Shown in pieces: positions 4,742 to 5,194 of a stretch of 5,194 nucleotides of DNA; positions within the stretch are counted from its first letter, which is position 1, and every line of letters begins with the position of its first letter. Where the stretch lies: NCBI GenBank assembly GCA_025464125.1, contig JAODLU010000213.1, positions 1-5,194 on the forward strand, written 5' to 3'. The position numbers and the translations under genes are program-made. Source of the DNA: Microbacteriaceae bacterium (GTDB lineage Bacteria; Actinomycetota; Actinomycetes; Actinomycetales; Microbacteriaceae). Under the pieces are notes generated by a model. The model saw nothing but the letters and a program-made list of their open reading frames with translations, did no database searches and was not told where the DNA came from.

Positions 4742-5194
4742 CTAATCCAGCGCTGACGTGGCCGCTGCCCTTCGACGGCGGTAGCCGATCAGGTCGACGA
4801 GCGCCACGATGAGGGTGAGCACGAACAACCCGAAGACCACGAGCAGCCCGTTGCGCAGCCCGTCGTGGAATGTGACGAGGGTTGTTGCCTTGCCGGTCTC
4901 GCTGTGGATAACCGAGTAGAACGTCGAGACGACCGCAGCGAAGCCGATGGCGTTGCCCACTCGCTGGCCGAGCTGCGTCATGGATCCTGCGACCCCGGCC
5001 TGCGTCACCGGTACGTCGGACAGTGTGATGGCCTGGTTCGGAGAGATCACGAGCCCGGTTCCGAAGCCCGCGACCGACATTGCGGCTGCGATGTACCACG
5101 GAGCGAGACCCGGGGGAAAGCTGACGGCGGCGAGCAGCACGAGCACGAATCCGACAATCGCGATGGCGACGCCGACTGGCACCAGGATCCTGCC
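4742..5194 (-). CDS. MFS multidrug transporter, DHA2 (EmrB/QacA) family, C-terminal 150 residues
   Basis: C-terminal end of a proton-driven drug efflux protein of the cytoplasmic membrane; the rest lies right of the window. The frame is open to the edge, beginning GRILVPVGVA, so the GTG at 5182 is an internal valine and not a start. Likely helices, numbered from the edge, are at about 4-24, 33-52, 75-95 and 112-135, fitting the last four of a 14-helix transporter. The loop motif SPNQAITLSDVP (51-62) and AGVAGSMTQLGQRVGNAIG (66-84) are typical of the DHA2 group. A basic stretch GYRRRRAAATSALD closes the protein on the cytoplasmic side. The TAG at 4744..4742 is 20 bases from the hisN stop, so the two genes converge almost end to end. 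The substrate cannot be told from this part, and no regulator gene is visible. Confidence 0.9.
   Translation of the reverse strand, partial: GRILVPVGVAIAIVGFVLVLLAAVSFPPGLAPWYIAAAMSVAGFGTGLVISPNQAITLSDVPVTQAGVAGSMTQLGQRVGNAIGFAAVVSTFYSVIHSETGKATTLVTFHDGLRNGLLVVFGLFVLTLIVALVDLIGYRRRRAAATSALD

Noticed and set aside
4715..4756. Possible terminator between hisN and the transporter gene (GCGCTG at 4715-4720, CAGCGC at 4748-4753)
   Set aside because: The arms are six bases with a 27-base loop, both lie in or at coding ends, and no T run follows on either strand. GCGCTGA at both ends is also a common GC-rich word.
3933..5099. Long open frame on the minus strand opposite hisN
   Set aside because: It is antisense to hisN and runs into the transporter in another frame. 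The product is arginine/histidine-rich low-complexity sequence typical of a GC-rich shadow frame, while both overlapped genes have clear family motifs.
5180..5182. GTG as the start of the transporter gene
   Set aside because: The frame continues to the window edge, and the product from this codon has only the last four helices of a DHA2 transporter.

Overview
This window looks like chromosomal DNA from a high-GC Gram-positive bacterium of the Actinomycetota. The best guess at family is Microbacteriaceae, from the protein wording of AroA, RsgA, HisN and the sigma factor; genus cannot be decided from sequence reading alone. GC content is high, third codon positions are mostly G or C, and starts include GTG. 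The gene set (a SigH/SigR-type ECF sigma factor divergent from aroA-rsgA, with an actinobacterial-type hisN nearby) resembles a neighbourhood known from Streptomyces and, in part, Mycobacterium. No mobile element, CRISPR array, tRNA or rRNA is visible.

Layout. Positions 1-286 (minus) carry the first 95 codons of the thiol-stress ECF sigma factor SigH/SigR, cut by the window edge. The 134-base gap to aroA is dense with signals: an exact GGAAT-N18-GTT SigR-type promoter reading leftward, partly inside the first codons of aroA; an in-frame GTG at 373 that would give the sigma factor a 29-residue N-terminal extension; and a -10-like element for an apparently leaderless aroA. aroA (421-1797) and rsgA (1801-2829) form a tight operon with 3 bases between them. 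A small four-helix membrane protein of unknown function (2876-3232) follows on the same strand.

Positions 3269-3751 (minus) encode an NTF2/SnoaL-like protein, convergent with the membrane protein and divergent from hisN. The 169-base gap between it and hisN holds a good sigma-70-type promoter for the SnoaL gene, a perfect 7-bp-arm dyad just after the predicted transcription start, two near-identical 13-mers 64 bp apart flanking that promoter, and a separate near-perfect 20-bp palindrome upstream of a leaderless-looking hisN. hisN (3921-4721) encodes histidinol-phosphatase. It is convergent with the C-terminal end of an MFS drug/H+ antiporter of the DHA2 (EmrB/QacA) type (4742-5194, minus), cut by the right edge.

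How they fit together. AroA (chorismate pathway), HisN (histidine pathway) and RsgA (30S ribosome maturation) are housekeeping functions. The sigma factor is expected to control the disulfide/oxidative stress response and, from the promoter seen here, its own transcription. The SnoaL-like gene with its own promoter and candidate operators, and the transporter, look like accessory genes in or beside the conserved cluster. The window does not show a wholly new biological system. The most interesting content is regulatory: the interlocked sigH/aroA promoters with a possible long sigma isoform, and the two sets of symmetric sites in the snoaL-hisN gap.
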